Source: Labilithrix sp. (GTDB lineage Bacteria; Myxococcota_A; Polyangia; Polyangiales; Polyangiaceae). From it: 64,000 nucleotides of DNA. Both the position numbers and the translations under genes were made by a program. The stretch's first letter is position 1, and each line of letters starts with the position of its first letter. The notes beneath the pieces were generated by a model. That model ran no database searches and was not told the origin of the DNA. It saw nothing but the letters and a program-made list of their open reading frames with translations. Location: the NCBI GenBank assembly GCA_019637195.1, contig JAHBWA010000039.1:1-64000 (forward strand). The letters run 5' to 3'. Of this stretch, positions 42,631 to 51,054 are shown in pieces.

Positions 42631-43415
42631 CGAAGGGACGTCGCGCCCTTCGTCTTCTTCGCGCCGCCGGGCGCCGCTGCGCGCTTCGTCGTCTGGCCGC
42701 CGGGCGCCGCTGCGCGCTTCGTCGTCTGGCCGCCGGGCGCCGCTGCGCGCTTCGTCGTCTGGCCGCGCGAGAGCGGCGCGCTCTTCGGCTTCCGGGCGCT
42801 CGAGGACGGCGCGCTCTTCGCCTTCCGCCCGCTCGTGGGGACGCTCTTCACCTTGCGCCCGCTCGTGGGCGGCGCCGCCTTCGTCTTCTTCCGCCCGCTC
42901 GAGGACGCCGCGCGCTTCGCAGCCCGCTTCTTCCTCCGCGGCGCGAGCATCGTGCCGCGACATTTCGGCGCCCCGCAGCGGCAGGCGAAGATGCGCTCGA
43001 CGTCCGGCGGGTCACCGGAGTCCCGCGTGATCCGGTAGTCGTAGACGATCTCCTCGCCCGGGCGGATCGCGCGGAGCGCCTCGATGAACAGCCGGCCGTC
43101 GTCGATGATGACCTCGCAGTTCGGCTCACACGAGTGGTTGATGAAGCGCGCGGCGTTGCCGCCCGCTCCTCCGTCGATCACGGTCTTCGAGTCGACCGTG
43201 AAGAGGAACGTGTGGTTGTCGTCCTCGGCCTTGTGCGCGTGCCGCCGATCGGCTTCGTCGTGCGTGATGCGCTCCCCGAGGTACTCGATGATCGAGGCCC
43301 CCTTTCGGATCGCGCGCGTCGCGAACATCCCCGTGCCGTGGACGGGGGATCGGCGGAGGCGGTAGGCAAGCGGTTGGCGTGAGCGAGTCGGGCCCTTCGT
43401 CGTCTTCTTCGACAT
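42627..43415 (-). CDS. SET-domain lysine methyltransferase with histone-H1-like basic tail
   Basis: 262 residues from the ATG at 43415 (MSKKTTKG). The SET domain is at ~17-145: Y-R-L-R-R-S-P-V-H-G-T-G-M-F-A-T start, G-E-R-I-T, RFINHSCEPNCE (SAM pocket), and GEEIVYDYRI. A post-SET-like zinc element C-R-C-G-A-P-K-C-R-G-T follows. Residues ~155-262 are a Lys/Ala/Pro/Ser-rich tail with 11-residue repeats (GGQTTKRAAAP, three copies) and looser SGRKxKSxP repeats, like histone H1/HC1 tails. The SET enzyme may methylate Lys in its own tail, or in a nucleoid protein; the tail would bind DNA. The gene sits between the AAA ATPase and the OmpA/surface-protein operon, all on the minus strand. Confidence 0.87.
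   Translation of the reverse strand: MSKKTTKGPTRSRQPLAYRLRRSPVHGTGMFATRAIRKGASIIEYLGERITHDEADRRHAHKAEDDNHTFLFTVDSKTVIDGGAGGNAARFINHSCEPNCEVIIDDGRLFIEALRAIRPGEEIVYDYRITRDSGDPPDVERIFACRCGAPKCRGTMLAPRRKKRAAKRAASSSGRKKTKAAPPTSGRKVKSVPTSGRKAKSAPSSSARKPKSAPLSRGQTTKRAAAPGGQTTKRAAAPGGQTTKRAAAPGGAKKTKGATSLR
42669..42767. repeat. 33-bp in-frame tandem repeat x3 inside the SET-protein tail
   Basis: Units at 42669-42701, 42702-42734 and 42735-42767 are identical except for one base in the last. Each encodes 11 residues (GGQTTKRAAAP) on the minus strand. Near-identity at the DNA level suggests recent slipped-strand expansion. Confidence 0.9.
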
Positions 43416-43826
43416 CTGCAACTCGCGCTTAGGCCGACAGGCGCCCGGCTGGCAAGCGTCAGTTTCAGGAGCGGTGCCGTCGAGGCGGCTCGAACGGCGG
43501 GCTCGCCCGGGTCTCGAGGCCGCGAGAGCGCCGCGTCGGGACCGGCGCCGGGTCGGTCTCCGAAGCCGAGTCCGGGGAGTCAGGCCGCCGCGTGTCCGTG
43601 GTCCGCGAGCCGGTCGCCGAGGGCGGTGGAGGTGCGCGCGGAGCACGAGCCGAACCGAGGAGCCCGGCGCGGTCAGGACCGCGAGGTCGCTCGGAGCCGG
43701 ACCGGACGAGGCGCTCGCGAAGAGCGCGTGAGGCTCCAGCACCAGCGGGCAAAGGCCGTCGGCGAGGAGCCGTGAGGAGAAGAGAGGCGAGCCCCGCCGC
43801 CATGCGGAGCTCGCCCTCTCCCAGCG
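43416..43826. other. 411-bp gap without a supported gene
   Basis: It lies between the SET-gene start (43415) and the stop of the surface-protein gene (43827), both minus strand. Several frames stay open because of very high GC, but none has a ribosome site or recognisable product. It presumably contains the SET promoter. No hairpin with T-run stands out. Confidence 0.5.
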
Positions 43827-46109
43827 CTACCGTCGGGGGCGCCGGCGCCGGGCGGCGGCGAGCGCGGCCATCGCTCCGACGGCGAGCATCGCCACGCTCG
43901 ACCCCGCGGCGCCGCTCGGGCGCGCGTTGCAGAGGATGCCGTTGCCCGACGCGAGGATGTCGTCGTCGGCGAGCCCGCCGTCCCCGCCGTCTTCGCAACG
44001 GCCGACCGCGCTCGAGTCCGACGAGCAGACCTTGCCGCTCGGGCAGCCGTTGCCCCCCTGCCCGCGGCAACCGTCGATGCACGTCCCGCTCGCGTCGCTG
44101 CAGACGCGCCCGCTCACGGCGTCACCGCAGTCGGCGTCGGTGGTGCAGCGCGCGCTCGGATCGACGCACGAGCCGATGGCCGCCGTGGTCGACGAGCAGA
44201 CCTTGCCGCTCGGGCAGCCGTTGCCGCCTTGGCCGCGGCAGCCGTCGACGCAGACGAGGCTCGTGTCGTTGCACACGCGACCGCTGGTCGCGTTCCCGCA
44301 GTCGGGATCGCTCGTGCACGCCGAGCAGACGTTCGGGAAACCCTCGTCGATCGTCCCGTCGCAGTCGTTGTCCTTGCCGTCGCACACCTCGGGGCCGCTC
44401 GGGACGCAGCTGCAGGTGTTCGTCGCGACGTCACACGTCGGGCGGAGGCCGGGACAATCGGTGTCGCTGCCGCACTCGACGCAGACGTACGGGTGCGCGT
44501 CCGTCTTGCAGAACGGCGTCGGCGCGGCGCACGGGAGCGTCGTGTCGCAGTCGTCGACGACCACGCTGGTCGGCGGGTTGCCGGCGACGGGCCCGTTGCC
44601 GTCGGTGACCGCGCTGCCGGAGGGGGCGCCCTGGACGCCGCCGGCGGTGATCGTCGCCTGGTTCGCGAGCGTGCCCGTCGCGTTCGCGTCGACGGTGACG
44701 CGGAGCGTGACGGTCGAGGACGCGTCGATGGCGAGCGAGCCTCCCTGCGCGCCGTTCGCGCCGGTGCCCAGGCGGACCGTCACGGTCCTGGTCGCGGCGT
44801 CGTACTCGCCCTGATCGCCGTCCACGGCGTCGGTCTTTGCGCCGGCGTTCGGGCCCGCGGTCACGGCGATCGAGCCGGGGACGAACGTGACCCCCGCGGG
44901 GAGCGGATCGACGAGCACCGTGTCGCGCGACGCGTCGTTGCCCGTGTTCCTGACGACGATCGTGTACTCGAGCGTGTCCCCCGGCAAGAGGCCGCCACCG
45001 TTGACGTCGCGCACCGCCTTGGTCGACGTCGTGAAGTCCGGACGGTACGTCGAGATCGACGTGACGAACCCGCCGAGCAGGTAGACGTCCTGCGTGCTCG
45101 TCGCCCGGATCGGCGCCGACGTCTGCCCGCCGGTGAGCTTGCCGGTGATGTCGACGACGTCGATGTCGACGCCCGACATGCTCCGCGCTCCGCCCGTGAG
45201 CTGAGGCAGGTCGCCGGCGGTGGAGACCGGCATGCCGAGGTACGAGCGCGACCCGTTGAAGAAGTTGTTCGACGGGTTCACGGCGTCCGTCAGCGCGGCG
45301 CCGCCGTTGAAGAAGAGCTCGTCACCGTTGATCGAGCCGTCGCCTTCGAAGGCGACGACGCCGAGCTTGCCGTCGAACCCGGCGTTGGGGACGCGGAAGC
45401 CCGAGAGCGTCGCCGTGACGGGGTTGCCGTCCCAGACCGTGTCGAGCCCGTCGAAGAGCGCGAGGTTGCGCGGCGGCTCGCTCGCGAGCTCGTAGAACAC
45501 CGCCATCCACCACCCGGCGAAGAGCGTGTCGTTGTCGGTGCTGACCATGTTGCGGGCGTCGACGCCGCTGACGCGGTACGCGCCGGCGCCGTGCTGCTGC
45601 ACGAGCGCGGTGACGTCCGCGACGGACTGGTAGGCGAACTGCGAGCTGATCCCCGCGCGGTTCGCGGTGATCGCGTCGATGTTCTGAGTGAACACGCCGG
45701 GCCGCTCGAGCACCGCCGTGCGATCGTCGGTGTTCGTCGCCAGCGTCGCGGCCCAGTAGAGGTACGCGTGGGTGACGGTCGCCCCGGCCGGGAGCGCGAG
45801 CACCGCCGTGCTCCGCGCCTGCGCCGCGGTGATCGAGCTGTTGGCCGCAGCCTGACCCGCGGCGGGCACGTCGGCCCGCCAGAAGACGTCGGGGGCCGAG
45901 TCGCCCGTGTTCGTGCCGCACGCCCCCACGGTCCCGACGACCGGCGCCGCCGTCCCCCCGGCGCAGTCGTGCCCGAGCGTGTTGCCGAAGAGCACGAAGT
46001 CGCCGCGCTGATCGACCTGCACGCGCAGCGCGGGGACCGCTGAGGCGGTGTTCGCGACGAGGCCCAAAGCGGCCGCGCCCATTACCGAGAGTACCTTCTT
46101 ACTTCGCAT
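43827..46109 (-). CDS. Secreted DUF11/MopE-motif surface protein with MYXO-CTERM-like tail
   Basis: 760 residues. The Sec signal ends A-S-A. Residues 25-340 form a conserved domain of myxobacterial surface proteins (ATVTHAYLYWAATL, a VARNMVSTDN-type region). A DUF11 repeat occurs at ~360-515 (GGLLPGDTLEYTIVVRNTGND...VLVDPLPAGVTFVPGS). A MopE-type motif E-V-C-D-G-K-D-N-D-C-D-G-T-I-D-E is near residue 573. Two tandem ~55-residue Cys repeats (C.SD.DCG.A.SGRVC...C.DGCRGQGGNGCPSGKVCSS) follow. The tail has Cys, a hydrophobic helix (MLAVGAMAALAAA) and Arg-rich end, a MYXO-CTERM variant for surface sorting. Its start overlaps the OmpA gene end by 11 bp. Confidence 0.83.
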   Translation of the reverse strand: MRSKKVLSVMGAAALGLVANTASAVPALRVQVDQRGDFVLFGNTLGHDCAGGTAAPVVGTVGACGTNTGDSAPDVFWRADVPAAGQAAANSSITAAQARSTAVLALPAGATVTHAYLYWAATLATNTDDRTAVLERPGVFTQNIDAITANRAGISSQFAYQSVADVTALVQQHGAGAYRVSGVDARNMVSTDNDTLFAGWWMAVFYELASEPPRNLALFDGLDTVWDGNPVTATLSGFRVPNAGFDGKLGVVAFEGDGSINGDELFFNGGAALTDAVNPSNNFFNGSRSYLGMPVSTAGDLPQLTGGARSMSGVDIDVVDITGKLTGGQTSAPIRATSTQDVYLLGGFVTSISTYRPDFTTSTKAVRDVNGGGLLPGDTLEYTIVVRNTGNDASRDTVLVDPLPAGVTFVPGSIAVTAGPNAGAKTDAVDGDQGEYDAATRTVTVRLGTGANGAQGGSLAIDASSTVTLRVTVDANATGTLANQATITAGGVQGAPSGSAVTDGNGPVAGNPPTSVVVDDCDTTLPCAAPTPFCKTDAHPYVCVECGSDTDCPGLRPTCDVATNTCSCVPSGPEVCDGKDNDCDGTIDEGFPNVCSACTSDPDCGNATSGRVCNDTSLVCVDGCRGQGGNGCPSGKVCSSTTAAIGSCVDPSARCTTDADCGDAVSGRVCSDASGTCIDGCRGQGGNGCPSGKVCSSDSSAVGRCEDGGDGGLADDDILASGNGILCNARPSGAAGSSVAMLAVGAMAALAAARRRRPRR

Positions 46110-47895
46110 CGTTCGCTCCCTTGGCCGCCTTCTCGAGGATCTTGAACTCGACGCGCCGGTTCTTCTGCCGCCCCGCTTCGGATTGGTTGTCGTCGATCGG
46201 CATGGTCTGGCCGTAGCCCTTCGCGGCCAGGCGGCCCTCGTCGATCCCGCGCGACGCGAGCGCCTTCGTCACCGAGGCGGCGCGGTCTTGCGAGAGCTTC
46301 TCGTTGTTCTTCGCGTTGCCGCGGTTGTCGGTGTGTCCCTGGACCTCTAGCTTGAGGATCTCGGGGTGCTCTTTCAGCACGGACGCGACCTCGTCGAGCA
46401 GCGCGTCGCTCGCCTTCTTGATCGTCGCCTTGGCGGTGTCGAACTGGACCTGCTGGAGGATGACGATGGCGCCGTCGGTGACGCGCACCGCGGTCGGGCA
46501 GCCGTTCTTCGTCGGGTCGGGGTCCGGCTTGCCCTTCTCGTTCACGCAGGCGTCCACGTCGTCGCGGATGCCGTCGCCGTCGGTGTCGGGCGGACAGCCG
46601 TTCTGCGCCGGATCGGCGCTCTTGACGCCCTTCAGATCGGGGCACGCGTCGACGTCGTCGTAGATGCCGTCGCCGTCGCGATCCGACGGGCAGCCGTTCT
46701 TCGCCGGATCGTCGCTCCTGACGCCCCGCACGTCGGGGCACGCGTCGACGTCGTCGTAGATGCCGTCGCCGTCGCGATCGGACGGCGGCGGGCAGCCGTT
46801 CTTCGCCGGATCGTCGCTGTGGAGCCCGAACGTGTCGGGGCACGCGTCGACGTCGTCGAGGATGCCATCCTTGTCGCGATCCTTCGGCGCCGGGCAGCCG
46901 TTCTTCGCCGGATCGTCGCTCGGCTCGCCGAACGCGTCCGGGCACGCATCGACGTCGTCGTAGACGCCGTCCTTGTCGCGATCGGCGCGCTGCTCCGGCG
47001 TGTACGCGATCATGAGGACGCCGCGAAACTGCGGGGTGCCGACGCCGCTCGTGAGGCCCGGGCCGAAGCCCGCGCCGACCTCGAAGTCGCGGATGAAGCG
47101 ATACCGCGCGCCGAGGAGCGCCTCGGCGTTGGTCGTGCGCTCGGTGACGCTCTCGGTGGAGAAGGCGACGTTGACCTCGGGGCCGACCTGCAGGTTCCGC
47201 GACTCGCCGAGGAGCACGCCGATGCCCGCGCCGCCCTTCACCATCGTGCCTTGCTCCACGCCGCCGTAGCTCTGCAGCGAGCGGAGCTCGGGGCCGGCCG
47301 CCGCCGACCAGACGATGCGATCGGTGCGGCCGCCGACGATGACCTGGGGCATGCCGCGCACCTTGCCGTCGCCCACGAAGGCGTCGCTCTCTCCGGTGGG
47401 GAACCAGACGTAGCCGCCGACGGCGAGCTGGAACGCGTCGTGATACTCGCCGAGGAGCCGAACGCGGAGGCCGGCGCGCAGATCGCCGAACGAGGCGCCG
47501 CTCGGCGACGCGAAGGCGTTGCCGCCGGTCGTCGGGCTCTCGCCGCCCTGCGCGAGCGCGACCGGGACGTTGACGTTGAGGTTAAGCCGGTCGAAGAGCG
47601 ACACCGAGCCGTTCAGGTGCATGAACAGCTGATGGCTGACGACCGATCCGACCTCGGCGTCGTTGCTCGTGCGCCGAAGGACGAGCGGGTTGTGGGCGTA
47701 GTCGCCGAGGAGCATCAGGTGCGGCGTCGCGCGTCCCGCCGCGAACGGCGACTGGACGCCGAACATCCGGTCCCCCGCGGGCGCGGGATCGAAGCGATTG
47801 AGTGGGAGCCCTTGCGCCTCGGAGGGGATCGCCCAGGCGACCGCCGACGCTCCGAGGAGAGCGGAGATGGATTTCGAAAATCGTTTCACGTTCAT
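46099..47895 (-). CDS. OmpA-family outer-membrane protein with five TSP3 calcium repeats
   Basis: 598 residues from the ATG at 47895 (an in-frame ATG lies 5 codons upstream). The Sec signal ends S-E-A-Q. Residues ~40-300 form a beta-barrel (AYHNPLVL, FQLAVGGYVWFP). Five thrombospondin-type-3 repeats (D-x-D-x-D-G-x-x-D-D-V-D-A-C-P-D; ~30-36 residues each) occupy ~305-465 and should bind Ca2+. The OmpA C-like domain at ~480-590 contains KLEVQGHTDNRGNAKNNEKLSQDRAASV and GYGQTMPI, the peptidoglycan (mDAP) anchoring motif. It is transcribed just before the MYXO-CTERM protein, so the pair probably forms a surface complex. Confidence 0.9.
   Translation of the reverse strand: MNVKRFSKSISALLGASAVAWAIPSEAQGLPLNRFDPAPAGDRMFGVQSPFAAGRATPHLMLLGDYAHNPLVLRRTSNDAEVGSVVSHQLFMHLNGSVSLFDRLNLNVNVPVALAQGGESPTTGGNAFASPSGASFGDLRAGLRVRLLGEYHDAFQLAVGGYVWFPTGESDAFVGDGKVRGMPQVIVGGRTDRIVWSAAAGPELRSLQSYGGVEQGTMVKGGAGIGVLLGESRNLQVGPEVNVAFSTESVTERTTNAEALLGARYRFIRDFEVGAGFGPGLTSGVGTPQFRGVLMIAYTPEQRADRDKDGVYDDVDACPDAFGEPSDDPAKNGCPAPKDRDKDGILDDVDACPDTFGLHSDDPAKNGCPPPSDRDGDGIYDDVDACPDVRGVRSDDPAKNGCPSDRDGDGIYDDVDACPDLKGVKSADPAQNGCPPDTDGDGIRDDVDACVNEKGKPDPDPTKNGCPTAVRVTDGAIVILQQVQFDTAKATIKKASDALLDEVASVLKEHPEILKLEVQGHTDNRGNAKNNEKLSQDRAASVTKALASRGIDEGRLAAKGYGQTMPIDDNQSEAGRQKNRRVEFKILEKAAKGANDAK
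46500..46990. repeat. ~90-110-bp degenerate tandem repeat encoding TSP3 modules
   Basis: The DNA repeats itself with long near-identical blocks (CGTCGACGTCGTCGTAGA-type segments at 46640, 46744, 46848 and 46949), each one coding TSP3 motifs on the minus strand. The copies are homogeneous, which suggests gene conversion or slippage. Confidence 0.7.
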
Positions 47896-48159
47896 TCGAA
47901 CGCCGCGCATAGCAACTGGCGTGCCTCCGCGCGCCGCACCCAGGTCCGCGCTCCGGCGGGCCTCGAGCGCGAACGAAATGCGGCCTCTTCTCGAAAGGAT
48001 ACGCCGAGGGTCAGACCTCGGCGCCTGTCGCGTCCGCATCTCGTTGCAGCGTCGGCGCTACACCACCGTCGTTCCACCGCTGCACGCGTCCGTGCTCCCT
48101 TGCAACGAGGCGCAAAGACTGCGCGCGTCTCCGACGCGGGCCGCAGCCGCCGCGAGCGC

Positions 48160-50229
48160 TTACTCGCCGGAGCCCGCCGGGCCGGAGCGCGTCGCCGCCT
48201 TGAGGCGCGCCGACGCGGCCGGATCGTTGACGAGGAGCTTCTCGACGAGGCCGAGCACGGCCTCGTCGTCGGGTCGCATCGCCGACTCGACGAGGCTCTT
48301 CACGTGCGGGCTCGCGTCGACGGCGCCGTCGATCGCTTGGCCGACGCTGACCGCCTTGACGAAGCGATCGAAGAACGCGCCGTCGCCGCCGACGATGTTG
48401 AACTTCGCGTTCGAGAACGCCTGGGCGAGGATCTGCGCCTGGGCCTCCGCCACGCTCGTCTTCGCGTGGATCGTCTCGAGCTCGATCGTCTTCTCCTTGT
48501 CGAGCCGGAGGCGGAACTCCTCGTGCTCGCGGCTCGCGTCGTCGAGCGCCTTCATCGACGCGGCCTTCTCGGCGATGCCCGCGGCCTCGGCGACCAGCTT
48601 CTCGCGCGTGACCTTCGCGAGCGCGAGGCCCTTCTGCTCTTCGCCCGACGCCTCGGCGACGAGCTTCTCGCGGAGCGCCGACGCCTCGGCGATGCCGAGC
48701 TTCTCGACCGCCGCGGCGTCCGCCTCCTTGACCTTCACCTTGGCGAGCCCCTGGCGCTCCTCGCCGACCGCCACGGACTGCATCTTCTCGAGCGCGACGC
48801 GCGCCTCGACGAGGCCCTGCTTCTCGGTCGCGAGCGCGTCGGCCTCCTTCACGCGGGCCTTCGCGAGGCCCTCGGCGGCGGCCTCGGCCTGCGCGCCCTC
48901 GGCGAGGCGGATCTTCGCGCGCGCCAGCTTGTCGGCGGTCTCGAGCTCGGCGTCGGCGGTGATCGACTTCTGCCGGGCCGCGTGCTTCGCGACCTCCTCG
49001 GCCGCCTCGGCCGCCTTCACCTGCTTGACGAGCGCGGTCGCGGCCTCCGCCTCCGCCTGGATCTTGAGGGCGTCGCGGTCGCGGTTCGCGCCGGCGATCG
49101 TGCGGACGTCCTTGATGTGCTCCTCCTCGATCGCGACGGTCTTCTCGACGGCGATGCGAGCGCGGACGACGTCGGCGATCTCCTTCTTCTGCTGCTCGAC
49201 CTCCTTGTCGCGCGCGATCCCGACGAGGGCGACCTCGCGCTCGCGGCCGATCGCCTCCAGCTGGCGCGCCTTCTCGACGCGCTCGGTCTCGACGGCGACC
49301 TCGCGCTCGCGGTTCTTCTGGGCGACGGCCACGCCGCGCTGCTTCGCCTGCTCGGCGATGAGCGCCTCTTCCTCGTTCTTGTGGTGAACGATGTGCGTCT
49401 TCTTGGACTCCTCGCTCGCCACGCGCGCCGCCTCGTTCTGCTCGCGCGCCTGGGCGATCGCGATCTCCTTCAGCTTCTTGGCCTCGGCCTCCGCGCGGCG
49501 CTGCTCGAAGTTGAAGATCGCCTCGTCGGACTTGAGGTTCTCGCTCCCCATCTCCATACGCTCGCGCTGGCGGAGCTCGTTCGTCTTCACGTTGTGCTGG
49601 ACGGTGATCTCGGTGATCTTCCGGATGCCGTCGGCGTCCATGATGTTGTCGCGGTCGAGCGCCTCGAGCGGCGTCTGCTCCAGGTAGTCGATGGCGGCGT
49701 CGTCGAGGATGAAGCCGTTCAGGTCCTTGCCGATGACCTCGATGATCTTGTCCTTGAAGTCGTCGCGCTTGGTGTAGAGCTCCTCGAAGTTGAAGTGCTT
49801 GCCGACGGTCTTGAGCGCCTCGGCGAACTTCGACGTGAACAGCTCCTGGAGCGTCTTCGGATCGCTCGCGCGCGCGCAGCCGATCGCCTGGGCGACCTTG
49901 AGGACGTCGTCCGCGGTCTTGTTCACGCGGACGAAGAAGGTGACGTTGATGTCCGCGCGGATGTTGTCGTTGCAGATGAGCCCCTCCTTGCCGCGACGGT
50001 CGATGTCGATCGTCTTGACGGAGAGGTCCATCGTCTCGGCGCGGTTGATGACCGGGTAGACCATGCGCCCGGTGAACGCCACCTCGGCGTCCTTGCCCGT
50101 CGTGTTGACGATCAGCGCCTTGCCTTGCTCCACCTGGCGGTAAAACCGCGTGAACATCGCGAGGACGCCGAGGAGCATGATGAACAGCGCGCCGACGATG
50201 GCGCCGACGAGGATGGCAGTCTCGGGCAT
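48160..50229 (-). CDS. Flotillin (SPFH/Band 7, YqiK type)
   Basis: 689 residues from the ATG at 50229 (a longer frame to 50310 has no signal of its own). One N-terminal TM helix (ILVGAIVGALFIMLLGVLAMF, ~5-28) with YRQVEQGKALIV after it starts the SPFH domain (~30-210; SVKTIDIDRRGKEGLICNDNIRADINVTFFVRV). The domain is followed by a very long coiled coil, ~240-620, rich in A-E-A repeats (GLAKARVKEADAL, EKLVAEASGEEQKGLALAKVTREKLVAEAAG). This fits flotillins, which form cages on membrane microdomains. The C-terminal part (NIVGGDGAFFDRFVKAVSVGQAIDG) is typical for the YqiK/FloT family. In other bacteria it pairs with YqiJ, which here is 6 kb away, same strand. Confidence 0.92.
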   Translation of the reverse strand: MPETAILVGAIVGALFIMLLGVLAMFTRFYRQVEQGKALIVNTTGKDAEVAFTGRMVYPVINRAETMDLSVKTIDIDRRGKEGLICNDNIRADINVTFFVRVNKTADDVLKVAQAIGCARASDPKTLQELFTSKFAEALKTVGKHFNFEELYTKRDDFKDKIIEVIGKDLNGFILDDAAIDYLEQTPLEALDRDNIMDADGIRKITEITVQHNVKTNELRQRERMEMGSENLKSDEAIFNFEQRRAEAEAKKLKEIAIAQAREQNEAARVASEESKKTHIVHHKNEEEALIAEQAKQRGVAVAQKNREREVAVETERVEKARQLEAIGREREVALVGIARDKEVEQQKKEIADVVRARIAVEKTVAIEEEHIKDVRTIAGANRDRDALKIQAEAEAATALVKQVKAAEAAEEVAKHAARQKSITADAELETADKLARAKIRLAEGAQAEAAAEGLAKARVKEADALATEKQGLVEARVALEKMQSVAVGEERQGLAKVKVKEADAAAVEKLGIAEASALREKLVAEASGEEQKGLALAKVTREKLVAEAAGIAEKAASMKALDDASREHEEFRLRLDKEKTIELETIHAKTSVAEAQAQILAQAFSNAKFNIVGGDGAFFDRFVKAVSVGQAIDGAVDASPHVKSLVESAMRPDDEAVLGLVEKLLVNDPAASARLKAATRSGPAGSGE

Positions 50230-50491
50230 GGACGACTCTCTTCTCCCCACGAACCGTGGAGCCGCTTCGCCGGCAGCACGCGAGCGTGAGGCCGGCTCTC
50301 GGAGCTCCACGCGAGCGTGGAGCGCCTGGACACGTGCGAGACATCCGCGCGCGCCCCCCGTTTCCGGGGCGGGAAGGGTCGCATGTCTGCTCCGCGGAAT
50401 GGAGCGCCATTTTCAGTCGCGGCGGCCGATCCTCGACACGCGTACAGGTACGCCAACCGCGCGCGCCCCTCGTTCGGGGCCGGGTCGTCCG

Positions 50492-50500
50492 TGCTAGACT
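50492..50500 (+). promoter_or_regulatory. Extended -10-like element TGCTAGACT
   Basis: TG-C-TAGACT resembles an extended -10 (TGnTANNNT). The hexamer ends 25 nt before the ATG at 50526; AAGGGGGGGG acts as ribosome site. Confidence 0.4.
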
Positions 50501-50525
50501 CGTCGGGCGAAGGGGGGGGCAGCTC

Positions 50526-51014
50526 ATGAGGACACAGCTCGTGGTCGTGGTCGCCGTCGGGCTCCTGACGACCGCATGCGACGGCTCGGACACCGGACCG
50601 GCGCCGAAGCCGATCTCGGGGAAGCAATCGAGCGGCGCGAGTGACGGCGGCTCGGGGGGAGGCAGCTCGGGCGGCGACGGCAGCTCCAGCGGCGACGGCG
50701 ACTCCAGCGGCGACGGCGGTCCGACGGCCACGATCGCGCCGGACGTCCTCGCGAGCTGCGGCGAGATGTGCGACCACACGGTGTCGCTCTCCGCCGACTG
50801 CCCGGGCGACGCCGCCACTCAGTGCAAGACGCTCTGCAAGCTGGTCCTCGCGAACTTCGACGCGCAGTGCCAGCAGACCGCCAAGGCCTGGTACGTCTGC
50901 ATGAAGACGCACACGACGGCTGCCAGCTGCAAGTCGGGCAACGTCCCGACGGCGACGGCGCCCGCCGAGTGCGAGTCCGAGACCACCGCCTACACGGCGT
51001 GCCTGCAACAGTAG
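50526..51014 (+). CDS. Small Cys-rich lipoprotein
   Basis: 162 residues. The signal ends T-T-A-C. A Gly/Ser/Asp linker of about 45 residues leads to a ~90-residue helical domain with 8 Cys in pairs (C-G-E-M-C, C..L.LANFDAQC, C-L-Q-Q at the end). Such disulfide-knotted helical proteins are common in myxobacteria; role unknown. Divergent from flotillin. Confidence 0.7.
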   Translation: MRTQLVVVVAVGLLTTACDGSDTGPAPKPISGKQSSGASDGGSGGGSSGGDGSSSGDGDSSGDGGPTATIAPDVLASCGEMCDHTVSLSADCPGDAATQCKTLCKLVLANFDAQCQQTAKAWYVCMKTHTTAASCKSGNVPTATAPAECESETTAYTACLQQ

Positions 51015-51054
51015 GCGGCGCCCCCCGCCCGGAGAGCGCGAAGCCGCGACGGCG

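Noticed and set aside
36270..43382. 2,370-codon plus-strand open frame antisense to the ATPase and SET genes
   Set aside because: A shadow of high-GC minus-strand genes; no domain or ribosome site. Only its short stretch at 42366-42503 has real protein character and is reported as the pseudogene.
46366..50289. 1,307-codon plus-strand open frame antisense to OmpA and flotillin
   Set aside because: A shadow of biased codon use, with Arg/Leu/Asp-rich nonsense sequence.
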